A stretch of DNA of 53,484 bases from Bacillota bacterium (lineage in GTDB: Bacteria; Bacillota; Clostridia; Peptostreptococcales; Anaerovoracaceae). A model generated the notes under the pieces. The model was not told where the DNA came from and ran no database searches. It saw nothing but the letters and a program-made list of their open reading frames with translations. The stretch spans positions 1 through 53,484 of the forward strand of contig JAFUQN010000038.1 in assembly GCA_017472365.1 (NCBI GenBank). The letters run 5' to 3'. Numbering within the stretch: the stretch's first letter is position 1; each line of letters opens with the position of its first letter. This document shows, piece after piece, positions 17,050 to 25,641 of the stretch. A program made the position numbers and the translations under genes.

Positions 17050-18522
17050 TTATTTATTGACGTCCAGTCTGTTGCATACTTCGGAATACAGATTTTTTCC
17101 GCCGCGATGATCGCTGGGCGTTTTGGATAAAGTGAACATGTAACGGGAATCCCCCTGGAAGGTCAACTTGTAATGGCTTCCGTCTTCGTCGATGGTGAAG
17201 CCCAGTTCCTTCAGCTTGGTGCGGATGGCCGGAGTCAGCCTGTCGTAATTGCTGAGGATCGGCTTCAGCTCTTCCAGAACGGTTTCGCAGGGATGATCCG
17301 TGGGGTTGGCTGCCAGCATGGATTCGATCAGAGCTCTGGGATGAGACTCTTCCGTAAACCGGGATTTGGAACTGCTCAGCACATTGTGGAGAAGCTCTGT
17401 GATTTCGCCGGGATATAATTCGTTTTCTTCGCCCTTTTTGTAAATTCCGCCGTCATTTCCGCCGCCGCGGAAGGTGGAACGGAAGTTTTCCAGCTGGATG
17501 CTCATATTGTGGAGCGTCTGTTTATATTCGTCGATCTGCTCGCTGGCCATGTCCAAAAGCAGGTTCAGCTCGTCGATCTTTGTCTGAAGTTCGCGGTTTT
17601 CCGAATCGAACAGTTCCATGTAATCGGAAAGGTCGGATTTGTTGGAATCGCTGATGTCCTGCCACTGCTTCATTTTCTGGCGGGACTGCATCATCTGGAT
17701 CTGATTCCAGTTGTAGATGGTAGAATCCATCCGATTGATCAGAGCGTTGCGGACGGAATTGACAATATCGCTGGTCATTTCGCGGTATCCGTTGGGACCG
17801 GGATAATCGTCGGGACTGAAGCGCTCACCGAACGGACGGCCGGGGAAATAGATACCCACATAACCGCTGTGTACGTTGCGGTGGTCGGTTGCCTTGCGGA
17901 TCAGAAGCGAACGGTCGTGATCCGTTTCTTCAAAGACGTGGGCAACGCCGCTGAGCTGCTTTGCCAGATAAGAAGCGCTGATCGCTGTGCGGTTCTGCGA
18001 ATCGCGGCTGATGTAGACGACGGGCATCTTGTTAGTATATTCGCTGCACATGATTTTTGCACAAATCAGGATCCAGTTGTTATCGGCCTGGATTGGCTCG
18101 TCCGTGACGGGAATATAAGCGTCGTCAGCGCAGTATCCGCCTTCTACGAATTTGCGGATAATATAGGGTTTATTGACCACGGGAAGCTGCGTATTGAAGC
18201 CGGGACGGTCACAGTGCAGCTGGATCAGAAGTGTCTTGGCATCGCCTTCTTCAAGAAAGATGCAGTCCGTGTACCAAAGTGCATTTTCCTGGTGGTTCTC
18301 CAAACGACAGGCGGACAGCGCCCGCTGTTCATCGTCGTAGTGAGTAATGGCGAAAGATACGTGACCGGTGCGGATCTGGAAATCCTCGCGGGAACTGATA
18401 TCATATTCGATGGTGTCAATGGGATAGTGTTCGCTTCCGGTGACCCATTCGATGAACTGAGTCAGACAGATTTCCTGTGTAACTTCCGGTTTTAAGGGTA
18501 ATTTTGTACTATAAACTAACAT
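17050..18522 (-). CDS. Unrecognised 490-residue protein with coiled coil and HicA-like C-terminal domain
   Basis: I do not recognise the full-length family. Residues 1-280 look like one or two alpha/beta domains; the stretch MPVVYISRDSQNRTAISASY and a later GYVGIYFPGRPFGERF stand out. No transmembrane segment or signal peptide is seen. Residues about 295-350 form a coiled coil, followed by a Gly-rich hinge (352-360). The last 62 residues (429-490) resemble the dsRBD-like HicA mRNA interferase fold: a helix ending KELGF, then DGSHYKLTF with a His (H450) at the place of the HicA catalytic His, a strand YMFTLSKTPSD, and a closing helix. A near-consensus promoter and a GAGGGAGA site indicate expression. 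It stands alone between a copper operon and a divergent YyaL gene. Confidence 0.6.
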   Translation of the reverse strand: MLVYSTKLPLKPEVTQEICLTQFIEWVTGSEHYPIDTIEYDISSREDFQIRTGHVSFAITHYDDEQRALSACRLENHQENALWYTDCIFLEEGDAKTLLIQLHCDRPGFNTQLPVVNKPYIIRKFVEGGYCADDAYIPVTDEPIQADNNWILICAKIMCSEYTNKMPVVYISRDSQNRTAISASYLAKQLSGVAHVFEETDHDRSLLIRKATDHRNVHSGYVGIYFPGRPFGERFSPDDYPGPNGYREMTSDIVNSVRNALINRMDSTIYNWNQIQMMQSRQKMKQWQDISDSNKSDLSDYMELFDSENRELQTKIDELNLLLDMASEQIDEYKQTLHNMSIQLENFRSTFRGGGNDGGIYKKGEENELYPGEITELLHNVLSSSKSRFTEESHPRALIESMLAANPTDHPCETVLEELKPILSNYDRLTPAIRTKLKELGFTIDEDGSHYKLTFQGDSRYMFTLSKTPSDHRGGKNLYSEVCNRLDVNK

Positions 18523-18554
18523 AAAAGTTCTCCCTCTTTGATGATGCTGACTCT

Positions 18555-18583
18555 ATTATACATGATTCGACCGGGAGCGTCAA
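18555..18583 (-). promoter_or_regulatory. Promoter of the 490-residue unknown gene
   Basis: On the minus strand TTGACG (18578-18583) and TATAAT (18555-18560) are 17 bases apart. The AGAGGGAGA ribosome binding site follows close to the start at 18522. Confidence 0.75.
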
Positions 18584-18673
18584 AAAGGGAAAGAAGAGAT
18601 TGGTAACATAATTGACAGAAAAGAGGGAAACACTTCTGAATAAGAATGTGAAGAAGAAAGAAGGATCAACGGA

Positions 18674-20749
18674 ATGGATCAGAACCGATACAACCATTTG
18701 AAAGATGAGACAAGCCCGTACTTGTTACAGCATGCGTCCAATCCTGTGGACTGGTATCCCTGGGGCGACGAAGCTTTTGAACGGGCAAAACGGGAGGACA
18801 AGCCGGTGTTTCTCAGCATCGGGTACTCCACCTGTCATTGGTGTCACGTGATGGCCCATGAATCTTTTGAGGATGAAGAAGCGGCGGAACTGCTCAATGA
18901 TGTGTTTGTCTGCATCAAGGTAGACCGTGAGGAAAGGCCCGATGTGGACGCAGTATATATGGAGGCGGCGCAGGCGTTAACGGGAAGCGGCGGATGGCCT
19001 TTGAACGTAATCCTGACGCCGGATCGGAAGCCGTTTTTCGCGGCCACGTATCTTCCGAAATACAGCCGGTACGGGCAGTGGGGTGTAATGGAGCTGGCCG
19101 GCGAGATCCGCAGGCTTTGGACGGAGGAGCGGGAACGGGTGGAACGTGCCAGTGAAGAATTGACGCAGTGGATCTGTCGGGAGGAAGATACCGCTGCCAT
19201 CGGCGGGGAGGATCGGGAGATCCTTGGACAGATGGTAGAAGAAATGAACCGTCGTTTTGATCCGCAGTGGGGAGGGTTCGGCCGTGCACCGAAGTTTCCG
19301 ATGGCACATATGATCCTGTTTCTTTTACAGTATGGCCAGGCGCGGACGGGAGGAACAGCGGATGGATATAATGCGATGCATATGGCTGAAGTGACGCTGG
19401 AACAGATGTACCGGGGAGGGATTTTCGATCATCTGGGCGGCGGCTTTTCGCGGTATTCCACCGATGACAGGTGGCTGGTACCGCATTTTGAGAAGATGCT
19501 TTACGACAATGCGCTCCTGGCTTTGACGTACGCGAAAGCGTGGGAAATCACGGAAAAGCCGCTGTACCGCAGGGCTTCCCGTGAGACGCTGGATTATATG
19601 ATCCGGGAATTGCGTCAGGAACAGGGCGGTTTCTTTTGCGGACAGGATGCAGACAGCGACGGAGAAGAAGGAAAATTCTATGTATTCACCAGGGAAGAAA
19701 TTCTGAAGGTATTGGGGAATAACCGGGGAGAGGCATACAGTGAAAAACTGGGAGTTACGGCCCGCGGAAACTGGGAGGGAAAAAATGTTTTGAACCGCCG
19801 GGACGACCGCAGTGCTGACAAGTGGACGGAACGCGCCATCGAGGAAGAGGACCGGAGACTTTTGTATGAGTATCGTCAGAACCGGTGCAGTCTCCATTGT
19901 GACGATAAGATCCTCACCGCCTGGAACGGACTGGCTCTTGCGGCGTTTTCTGCGGGATACCGGGCCTTTGGAGCAGACAGATACCGGAGAATCGCGGAAG
20001 AGCTGGCGGGATTTATGAAGCGGGAGCTGACCGCAGAAAGCGGCCGGCTTTGGCTCAGATGGAAGGATGGTCATGCGGCCGGTGACGGTCAGTTGATGGA
20101 TTATGTCTGTTATGCCTGGGGACTTTTAGAATTGTATGATGTGACATTGGATGCGGTCTGGCTGGAAGAAGCAAGCCGTCTGATGGAAATGGCCGTCGAT
20201 CTGTTTGAGGATGGAGAACAGGGCGGGTATTTCATGTATTCGAAAGACGGAGAGCAGCTGATCAGCCGTCCGAAGGAATGGTATGACGGAGCGATGCCCT
20301 CGGGAAACTCCATGGCAGCTCTGGTTCTGGTACGCCTGAAGGCGCTGACAGGCCGGGAATGCTGGATCCGTGCATCGAAGCGACAGACGGACTGGATCCG
20401 AAACCGAGCTTCGGGAGCATTGGCGCTTTTGGAACAAAGTGTTTCTTCGTGGCAGATGATCTGTGTTTCTGCCGTCGATGATATTGGAAACGACCGGGAA
20501 GAAAACAGAACGTTGTTGGAGCTTCAAAAGCAGCTGCGCCGTGAAAACGGCCACGGTGTTCTTCTTTGGAAAACGTGTGAGAACGAACTAACGCTGGCGA
20601 AAATTTCACCGATGACGGTGAATTATCCGATCCCTGAACGGGGGACGATGTATTACTACTGCCGCGAAGGGGTCTGCAGAGCACCTGTCAGCAGCTGCGC
20701 AGAGCTTCTGTCCATGATCAATGAAGAAAAGAAAAACGCAGGTCGTTGA
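18674..20749 (+). CDS. YyaL/DUF255-family thioredoxin-domain protein
   Basis: A 691-residue cytoplasmic protein with an N-terminal thioredoxin-like domain (about 1-170) and a C-terminal (alpha/alpha)6-barrel-like region resembling glycosidase or epimerase folds. The N-terminus [23 protein letters not shown] and the redox motif CHWC (C54, C57) define the family, as do [11 protein letters not shown] and [26 protein letters not shown]. The bacterial function is not established; human SPATA20 is a relative. The start ATG at 18674 has a GAAGGA site. The stop codon lies inside the terminator stem that separates it from murC. Confidence 0.9.
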   Translation: MDQNRYNHLKDETSPYLLQHASNPVDWYPWGDEAFERAKREDKPVFLSIGYSTCHWCHVMAHESFEDEEAAELLNDVFVCIKVDREERPDVDAVYMEAAQALTGSGGWPLNVILTPDRKPFFAATYLPKYSRYGQWGVMELAGEIRRLWTEERERVERASEELTQWICREEDTAAIGGEDREILGQMVEEMNRRFDPQWGGFGRAPKFPMAHMILFLLQYGQARTGGTADGYNAMHMAEVTLEQMYRGGIFDHLGGGFSRYSTDDRWLVPHFEKMLYDNALLALTYAKAWEITEKPLYRRASRETLDYMIRELRQEQGGFFCGQDADSDGEEGKFYVFTREEILKVLGNNRGEAYSEKLGVTARGNWEGKNVLNRRDDRSADKWTERAIEEEDRRLLYEYRQNRCSLHCDDKILTAWNGLALAAFSAGYRAFGADRYRRIAEELAGFMKRELTAESGRLWLRWKDGHAAGDGQLMDYVCYAWGLLELYDVTLDAVWLEEASRLMEMAVDLFEDGEQGGYFMYSKDGEQLISRPKEWYDGAMPSGNSMAALVLVRLKALTGRECWIRASKRQTDWIRNRASGALALLEQSVSSWQMICVSAVDDIGNDREENRTLLELQKQLRRENGHGVLLWKTCENELTLAKISPMTVNYPIPERGTMYYYCREGVCRAPVSSCAELLSMINEEKKNAGR

Positions 20750-20775
20750 CTAGTTCAGTCGTTGACCTGCGTTTT
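20733..20775. terminator. Terminator shared by the YyaL gene and murC
   Basis: AAAACGCAGGTC (20733-20744) pairs perfectly over 12 bp with GACCTGCGTTTT (20764-20775). It begins within the last codons of the plus-strand gene and lies just past the end of the converging murC gene. Confidence 0.8.
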
Positions 20776-20790
20776 ATGTTACATATTTTT

Positions 20791-22176
20791 TTACTTATCC
20801 AGATCCAGAATCATTTCTGCCACACGGCAGATATCACCGGCACCCATGGTCAGGACCAGGTCGCGTTCGTCGGCATTATTGTAAACGAACGAAGCCATGT
20901 CTTCGAAATCATCGAAGAAGTAAACGTCCTTTTCGGGATGGCGTTTCTTGATTTCGGTAGCCAGACTCTTGGAACTGATCTTGTAGATGTTCTTTTCACG
21001 GGCTGCGTAAATCTCAGCCAGGATCAGCTTGTCGGCGTCATTGAAAGCTTCGGCAAACTCGTCGAACAGAGCCATGGTTCTGGTATAGGTGTGGGGCTGG
21101 AACAGACACCACAGTTTATTGTGATCGATATTCTGGGCAGCGCTCAGCGTCGCTTTGATTTCCGTGGGATGGTGAGCATAGTCATCGACGATACGGACAT
21201 TTCCCTTTGTGGAACCGATCACGTCGAAACGACGCTGGGTCCCGGTATAATTCACAAGAGTGGTGATGATGGACTGTGCCGGTACGCCCAGGGTATGACA
21301 GCAGGCGATGGCCGCAAGGCTGTTGGCGATGTTATGTTCGCCGGGAACGGACAGCTGTACGGAACCGAACAGACCATCGGGACAATGAACGTCGAAGGAC
21401 GGCATTCCCATGGAGTTGAACTTGATGTTATCTGCGTAATAAGTGCAGTTGTCGCTGAAACCGAAGGTCACAACGCGGCAGTCCACGGTTTCGATAATGG
21501 ACTGAATGAACGGGTTGGCATCGTAGGCAATCAGCGTTCCGCTGGCCGGTACCAGGTTGGCGAAGCGGTTGAAGGAGCTGGCGATGTGATCGATATCCTT
21601 GAAGTAGTCCAGATGGTCGGAATCGATATTCAGGATGATTTCAATCTGTGGGCGCAGGCTCAAGAAGCTGTCCATGTATTCGCAGGCTTCTGTAACGAAG
21701 TAATCGCTCTTTCCTACTTTGACGTTACCGTTGAATTCGGCCAGATTTCCACCCACCAGAATCGTGGGATCGGTTTCGGCATGTTCCAGGATCAGGGAAA
21801 TCATGGAAGTGGTCGTCGTCTTACCGTGGGTCCCGGAAATGGCAATGCTGTTTTCATAACCGGACATCAGCGCACCCAGCGCTTCCGCGCGGGTTGCCGT
21901 CGGAATTCCGTTTTCGATGGCAGCTTTCAACTCGGGATTTTCTTTCGATACCGCTGCAGAGTAGCAGATCAGATCGGCTCCCTGGATGTTTTCGGCCTTG
22001 TGTTCAAAATAGATCTTTGCTCCGTGCTTGATCAGATGATCGGTGGTTTCGCTCTGCTTCATGTCAGAGCCGGATACGATATAACCGCGGGAAAGAAAAA
22101 TCTCCGCAATCGCGGACAGGCCGATTCCGCCGATCCCGATACAATGTATGTGTTTAAAATTGGTAAAATCCAACAT
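20791..22176 (-). CDS. murC: UDP-N-acetylmuramate-L-alanine ligase
   Basis: A 461-residue cytoplasmic ATP-dependent ligase that adds L-Ala to UDP-MurNAc, the first stem-peptide step. The N-terminal nucleotide-binding IHCIGIGGIGLSAIAE, the ATP loop GTHGKTTTTSM, DYAHHPTEI and the C-terminal QPHTYTR motif are all typical. The ATG at 22176 is chosen because AGGAGG lies 8 bases upstream; an upstream in-frame extension has no such site. It has its own extended -10 promoter, and other mur genes are not in the window. Confidence 0.95.
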   Translation of the reverse strand: MLDFTNFKHIHCIGIGGIGLSAIAEIFLSRGYIVSGSDMKQSETTDHLIKHGAKIYFEHKAENIQGADLICYSAAVSKENPELKAAIENGIPTATRAEALGALMSGYENSIAISGTHGKTTTTSMISLILEHAETDPTILVGGNLAEFNGNVKVGKSDYFVTEACEYMDSFLSLRPQIEIILNIDSDHLDYFKDIDHIASSFNRFANLVPASGTLIAYDANPFIQSIIETVDCRVVTFGFSDNCTYYADNIKFNSMGMPSFDVHCPDGLFGSVQLSVPGEHNIANSLAAIACCHTLGVPAQSIITTLVNYTGTQRRFDVIGSTKGNVRIVDDYAHHPTEIKATLSAAQNIDHNKLWCLFQPHTYTRTMALFDEFAEAFNDADKLILAEIYAAREKNIYKISSKSLATEIKKRHPEKDVYFFDDFEDMASFVYNNADERDLVLTMGAGDICRVAEMILDLDK

Positions 22177-22233
22177 GGAAGTTCCTCCTGAATTTGTACT
22201 TGGCCCGGATTTAGAAAATCGCCAGACATAGTT

Positions 22234-22242
22234 ATTATACCA
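22234..22242 (-). promoter_or_regulatory. Extended -10 promoter element of murC
   Basis: The minus strand reads TGGTATAAT, a perfect extended -10, about 58 bases before the murC ATG. The -35 is weak. Confidence 0.55.
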
Positions 22243-22339
22243 CATTTTTTACGGTTTTGTGCTTATTGACAATAAAAACATAAAAATATCTTCTCTTTTA
22301 CGAAAAATGGAGATTTCGGGCCAAATCAGGGGAATCAGT

Positions 22340-22368
22340 TTGACAAGTGCGGAAAAAGCGAATAAAAT
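22340..22368 (+). promoter_or_regulatory. Promoter of purR
   Basis: TTGACA (22340-22345) and TAAAAT (22363-22368) are separated by 17 bases. The palindrome at 22378-22394 falls just downstream, across the likely transcription start. Confidence 0.75.
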
Positions 22369-22377
22369 TGAGGTAAC

Positions 22378-22394
22378 ACGAATGAAATATTCGT
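22378..22394 (+). promoter_or_regulatory. Palindrome with CGAA half-sites upstream of purR (possible PurR operator)
   Basis: ACGAATGAAATATTCGT is a 6-5-6 inverted repeat whose arms contain CGAA, the core of known PurR boxes. Its place near the transcription start suggests autoregulation; this is inference. Confidence 0.45.
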
Positions 22395-22415
22395 ATTCTC
22401 TGGAGGTGACATCAT

Positions 22416-23240
22416 ATGAAAAGGACAGAACGCGTGGGGGCCATGCTGCAGATCCTGAGAGAAAATCCGAATAAGACATTTTCTCTGGGTTATTTCTGCG
22501 ACATGTTCGACTGCGCAAAATCCAGTTTAAGCGAAGACGTATCAGCTGCAAAGCGTGCTTTGGAAATTTCCGGATACGGCCGGATCGAAACATCGGCCGG
22601 TGCAAAGGGCGGATTGAAGTACATTCCTTCCATTTCAAAGAAGGCAGCAGAAAACCTGCTGAACGATCTGGAAGAAATGATGGGCGAGAAGGAACGTATC
22701 CTGGCGAACGGTTTCCTTTATATTTCGGACATCATGTTCCACCCGGCAATCGTCAAAGGCGTTGGACAGATTTTTGCCAAGAAGTTTGAAAACTGTGGCG
22801 CTGATTACGTGGTGACTGTGGAAACCAAAGGGATTCCTGCGGCGCTGATGACTGCGGAAATGCTGAACCTTCCGCTGGTGGTATTGCGCCGGGAAAGTAA
22901 GATTTCCGAAGGGTCCACTGTCAGCATCAACTACTTTGCAGGATCCGCAGAACGGATCCAGAAGATGTCTCTTGCAAAGAGAGCCGTCAAGCCGAGGACC
23001 AAAGCCCTGATCATTGACGATTTCATGAGAGCCGGCGGAAGTGTCCGTGGGATCAGTGATATGATGAGAGAATTCGATGTGGAAGTCATGGGCGTCGGTG
23101 TGATGATCGCTTCGAAAGAACCGGTAAAGAAGAAGGTCAGCGAGTATTTCCCGCTGATGTATCTGGGAACAGTAGATGCAGATAATCAGATCATCGATGT
23201 AGAGCAGAACGTTCAGGCGATTGAAGAAGTGTTTGGGTAA
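22416..23240 (+). CDS. purR: Pur operon repressor PurR
   Basis: A 274-residue Gram-positive PurR. The N-terminal winged-helix region (about 1-73) includes SLGYFCDMFDCAKSSLSEDV. It is followed by a type I phosphoribosyltransferase fold with the PRPP-binding ALIIDDFMRAGGS (about 198-210). In Bacillus this protein represses purine genes and is released by PRPP. GGAGGTGA lies 7 bases before the ATG at 22416. The gene for PRPP synthetase (prs) is nearby, linking sensor and signal. spoVG follows from its own promoter. Confidence 0.92.
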   Translation: MKRTERVGAMLQILRENPNKTFSLGYFCDMFDCAKSSLSEDVSAAKRALEISGYGRIETSAGAKGGLKYIPSISKKAAENLLNDLEEMMGEKERILANGFLYISDIMFHPAIVKGVGQIFAKKFENCGADYVVTVETKGIPAALMTAEMLNLPLVVLRRESKISEGSTVSINYFAGSAERIQKMSLAKRAVKPRTKALIIDDFMRAGGSVRGISDMMREFDVEVMGVGVMIASKEPVKKKVSEYFPLMYLGTVDADNQIIDVEQNVQAIEEVFG

Positions 23241-23300
23241 AAATAAATTGACCTGCGGGTCAAAAAATTGCCTGAGAACGCGGAATGGTTGTTGTAGAGG

Positions 23301-23329
23301 TTGAAAAATGCAGGTTTTTGGAGTATAAT
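23301..23329 (+). promoter_or_regulatory. Promoter of spoVG
   Basis: TTGAAA (23301-23306) and TATAAT (23324-23329) are 17 bases apart, a good sigma-A match. I saw no convincing sigma-H element, the type that drives spoVG in Bacillus subtilis. Confidence 0.75.
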
Positions 23330-23405
23330 ACCGCTAATACGATCCTGCACTTTGTAGGAAGTATGCGCAGTTTTACGCGTACAAAATCCGAAGAGGAGAA
23401 TCATT

Positions 23406-23714
23406 ATGGAAATTACTGATGTAAGAATTCGAAGAATGGACGATGAGGGAAAGATGAAGGCGGTGGCGTCCGTTACCTTTGATGGGGAGTTCGTGGTCCA
23501 CGATATTAAAATCGTAAAGGGCCTGAACGGCCTGTTTGTTGCGATGCCCAGTAAGAAGATCGGAGACAAGTATAAGGATGTGGCTCATCCGCTGCTTCCT
23601 GAAACGAGAGAAAAGATCGCTAAAGCCATTTTCCAGAAATATGAGGAAACTTTTGATGAACCTGTAGATGCAGAAGCCGTTTATGGGGGAGAAGAGGCTC
23701 CGAAAGAGGAATAA
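23406..23714 (+). CDS. spoVG: Septation regulator SpoVG
   Basis: A 102-residue nucleic-acid-binding protein of the SpoVG family, involved in septation and broad regulation in Firmicutes. [29 protein letters not shown] and the following [14 protein letters not shown] segment are hallmark sequences. A GAGGAG site precedes the ATG. It lies between purR and prs as in Bacillus, but the glmU gene usual after spoVG is absent. Its presence does not prove sporulation, since many non-sporulating Firmicutes have it. Confidence 0.95.
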   Translation: MEITDVRIRRMDDEGKMKAVASVTFDGEFVVHDIKIVKGLNGLFVAMPSKKIGDKYKDVAHPLLPETREKIAKAIFQKYEETFDEPVDAEAVYGGEEAPKEE

Positions 23715-23727
23715 ATTACCAGTAATA

Positions 23728-23760
23728 AAAAACAGCAGCTAAAATAGTTGCTGTTTTTTT
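23728..23760 (+). terminator. Terminator of spoVG
   Basis: AAAAACAGCAGCTA and TAGTTGCTGTTTTT form a stem with one G-T pair, followed by a T-run, 13 bases after the stop codon. Confidence 0.88.
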
Positions 23761-23781
23761 CACCTTTATTTGAAATAGGTG

Positions 23782-23810
23782 TTTCTGAAATGAAAGAAAG
23801 ATGTTATACT
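23782..23810 (+). promoter_or_regulatory. Probable promoter of prs
   Basis: TATACT at 23805-23810 is a good -10. The -35 (TTTCTG, 23782-23787) is weak but 17 bases away. It follows the spoVG terminator and would give a leader of about 108 bases. Confidence 0.4.
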
Positions 23811-23924
23811 GACTATGTGTGGATAAAGGGGAACAGAAGCCACATTGTAAGGTCAAGTAACACGAGGGTATTGGAGAAGAAGAAGAAATAGTGCAACAGG
23901 CGAAAGCCAAAGGAGGACAAAGAC

Positions 23925-24872
23925 ATGAGGAACGGCGTATTTGCAGATTACAAGATTTTCACCGGCAACGCGAATCCGGCCCTGGCCGAAGAAATTGCCA
24001 AGATTATGGGAAAACCTCTGGGAAAAGCCGCAGTCAACAAATTTAGCGATGGAGAAATTTCGGTAAGCTTATGGGAAACCGTACGTGGTATTGATACCTA
24101 CATCATTCAGCCCACCTGCGATCCGACCAATGATAACCTGATGGAACTGCTGATCATGATCGACGCTATGAAGAGAGCTTCTGCTGGTCGTATCAACGCA
24201 GTAATTCCTTACTACGGATATGCTCGTCAGGACCGCAAAGCAAAGGCGAGAGATCCGATCACTGCTAAGCTGGTAGCAGATCTGCTGGAAGCTGCAGGTG
24301 CTGACCGTGTCATCACCATGGACTTACATGCAGCTCAGATCCAGGGTTACTTCGATATCCCTGTAGATCATCTGCTGGGTATGCCGATCCTGGTAAAGTA
24401 CTTCAAGGAAAAGAATCTGGACGATCTGGTAATCGTATCTCCGGACCACGGTTCTGTTAGCAGAGCAAGATCCATGGCTCAGCCGCTGGATGCTCCGATC
24501 GCTATCGTAGACAAGAGACGTCAGAAGGCAAATGTCAGCGAAGTTATGAACGTAATCGGTGACGTTAAGGATAAGACCGTTGTTCTGATGGACGACATGG
24601 TTGACACCGCAGGTACCATCTGCAATGCAGCGAACGCTATGAAGGATATGGGAGCAAAGGAAGTTTACGCTTGTGCAACTCACCCGATCCTGTCCGGTCC
24701 TGCTATCGAAAGAATCGAAAAGTCTGCGATCAAGGAAATGGTACTGCTGAACACCATTCCTCTGCCGGAAGAAAAGAAGATCGACAAGATCAAGACTCTG
24801 TCCGTAGCACCGATGTTCGCAGAAGCTATGATCCGCGTATTCACCAATACTTCTCTGAACGGCCTGTTCTAA
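23925..24872 (+). CDS. prs: Ribose-phosphate pyrophosphokinase (PRPP synthetase)
   Basis: A 315-residue class I enzyme that makes PRPP from ribose 5-phosphate and ATP for purine, pyrimidine, histidine and NAD synthesis. Signature regions: [31 protein letters not shown], the [12 protein letters not shown] cation and phosphate site, and the PRPP loop [13 protein letters not shown]. The length is standard. AAAGGAGG precedes the ATG. PRPP is the signal sensed by PurR, encoded just upstream. Confidence 0.96.
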   Translation: MRNGVFADYKIFTGNANPALAEEIAKIMGKPLGKAAVNKFSDGEISVSLWETVRGIDTYIIQPTCDPTNDNLMELLIMIDAMKRASAGRINAVIPYYGYARQDRKAKARDPITAKLVADLLEAAGADRVITMDLHAAQIQGYFDIPVDHLLGMPILVKYFKEKNLDDLVIVSPDHGSVSRARSMAQPLDAPIAIVDKRRQKANVSEVMNVIGDVKDKTVVLMDDMVDTAGTICNAANAMKDMGAKEVYACATHPILSGPAIERIEKSAIKEMVLLNTIPLPEEKKIDKIKTLSVAPMFAEAMIRVFTNTSLNGLF

Positions 24873-24915
24873 TTCAAGCCGCGAAGAACATTGCAGTTAC
24901 GATTGTGACGCTTCA

Positions 24916-24957
24916 GGGGCCGTCTTCCTACAGGAGACTGCCCCTTCTTTTATCATT
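24916..24957 (+). terminator. Terminator or attenuator between prs and pth
   Basis: GGGGC (24916-24920) and GCCCC (24940-24944) enclose a second paired part, GTCTTCC with GGAGAC, then TTCTTTTAT. It may reduce read-through from prs into pth and mfd. No separate promoter for pth was obvious. Confidence 0.65.
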
Positions 24958-24981
24958 AAAAATCATTGAGGGAGAACAACT

Positions 24982-25641
24982 ATGTATATCATTGTGGGAT
25001 TAGGAAACCCCGGAAAACAGTATGAACAGACGCGCCACAACATGGGATTCATCACCATCGACCAGCTGGCGGAGAAACATTCCATCAGCGTGACCAAGCT
25101 GAAGCATAAAGCACTGGTGGGAGAAGGGTATTTCGGGACAAAGAAAGTCATGCTGGTAAAGCCGCAGACTTACATGAATCTGTCCGGACAGGCCGTCCGT
25201 GAGATCATGAGCTATTATAAAGAAGATATTGAAAATCTGATCGTCATTTATGACGATATCGATCTGGAACCGGGAAAACTGCGGATCCGTGCCAAGGGAA
25301 GCGCGGGAACGCACAACGGTATGAGATCCATCATCTACGATCTGCAGGATGACGGATTTCCCAGAATCCGTCTGGGAATCGGGAAAAATCCGGTGATCCC
25401 TTTGGATAAATTTGTTCTGGGCGGATTTACAAAAGAGGAAAAACCGCTGTTGGAAGATGCTGTGAACAAAGCGGTTCAGGCCATTGAATGTTACGTGGCT
25501 GAAGGCATCAACAAAGCGATGAATGCATATAATGAAAAGAAGCCGAAGAAAGAAAAACCGGTGAAGCAGCCGAAAGAAGCAGGCAACGCACCTGCGCCCG
25601 GAGAACCGCCGGTGAAAGCTGAGGAAGGCAATGAGCAGTAA
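24982..25641 (+). CDS. pth: Peptidyl-tRNA hydrolase with charged C-terminal extension
   Basis: A 219-residue esterase that frees tRNA from prematurely released peptidyl-tRNA. IVGLGNPGKQYEQTRHNMGF carries the catalytic His (H20 region), and KPQTYMNLSG and GSAGTHNGMRS are conserved. The enzyme domain ends near residue 185. A tail of about 35 residues rich in Lys, Pro and Glu follows, beyond the usual family length of about 190. The GAGGAAGG in the tail-coding end also acts as ribosome binding site for mfd, whose start overlaps this gene by 11 bases. Confidence 0.93.
   Translation: MYIIVGLGNPGKQYEQTRHNMGFITIDQLAEKHSISVTKLKHKALVGEGYFGTKKVMLVKPQTYMNLSGQAVREIMSYYKEDIENLIVIYDDIDLEPGKLRIRAKGSAGTHNGMRSIIYDLQDDGFPRIRLGIGKNPVIPLDKFVLGGFTKEEKPLLEDAVNKAVQAIECYVAEGINKAMNAYNEKKPKKEKPVKQPKEAGNAPAPGEPPVKAEEGNEQ

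Noticed and set aside
18611-18640. Promoter for the YyaL gene from the TTGACA at about 18611
   Set aside because: No acceptable -10 element is found 16-18 bases downstream.
20746-22191. 481-codon plus-strand open frame opposite murC
   Set aside because: murC motifs are unambiguous on the minus strand, and no start signals serve the opposite frame.
23248-23263. Small hairpin TTGACC-TGCG-GGTCAA after purR as a terminator
   Set aside because: The stem is only 6 bp and is followed by an A-run rather than a T-run on the plus strand.
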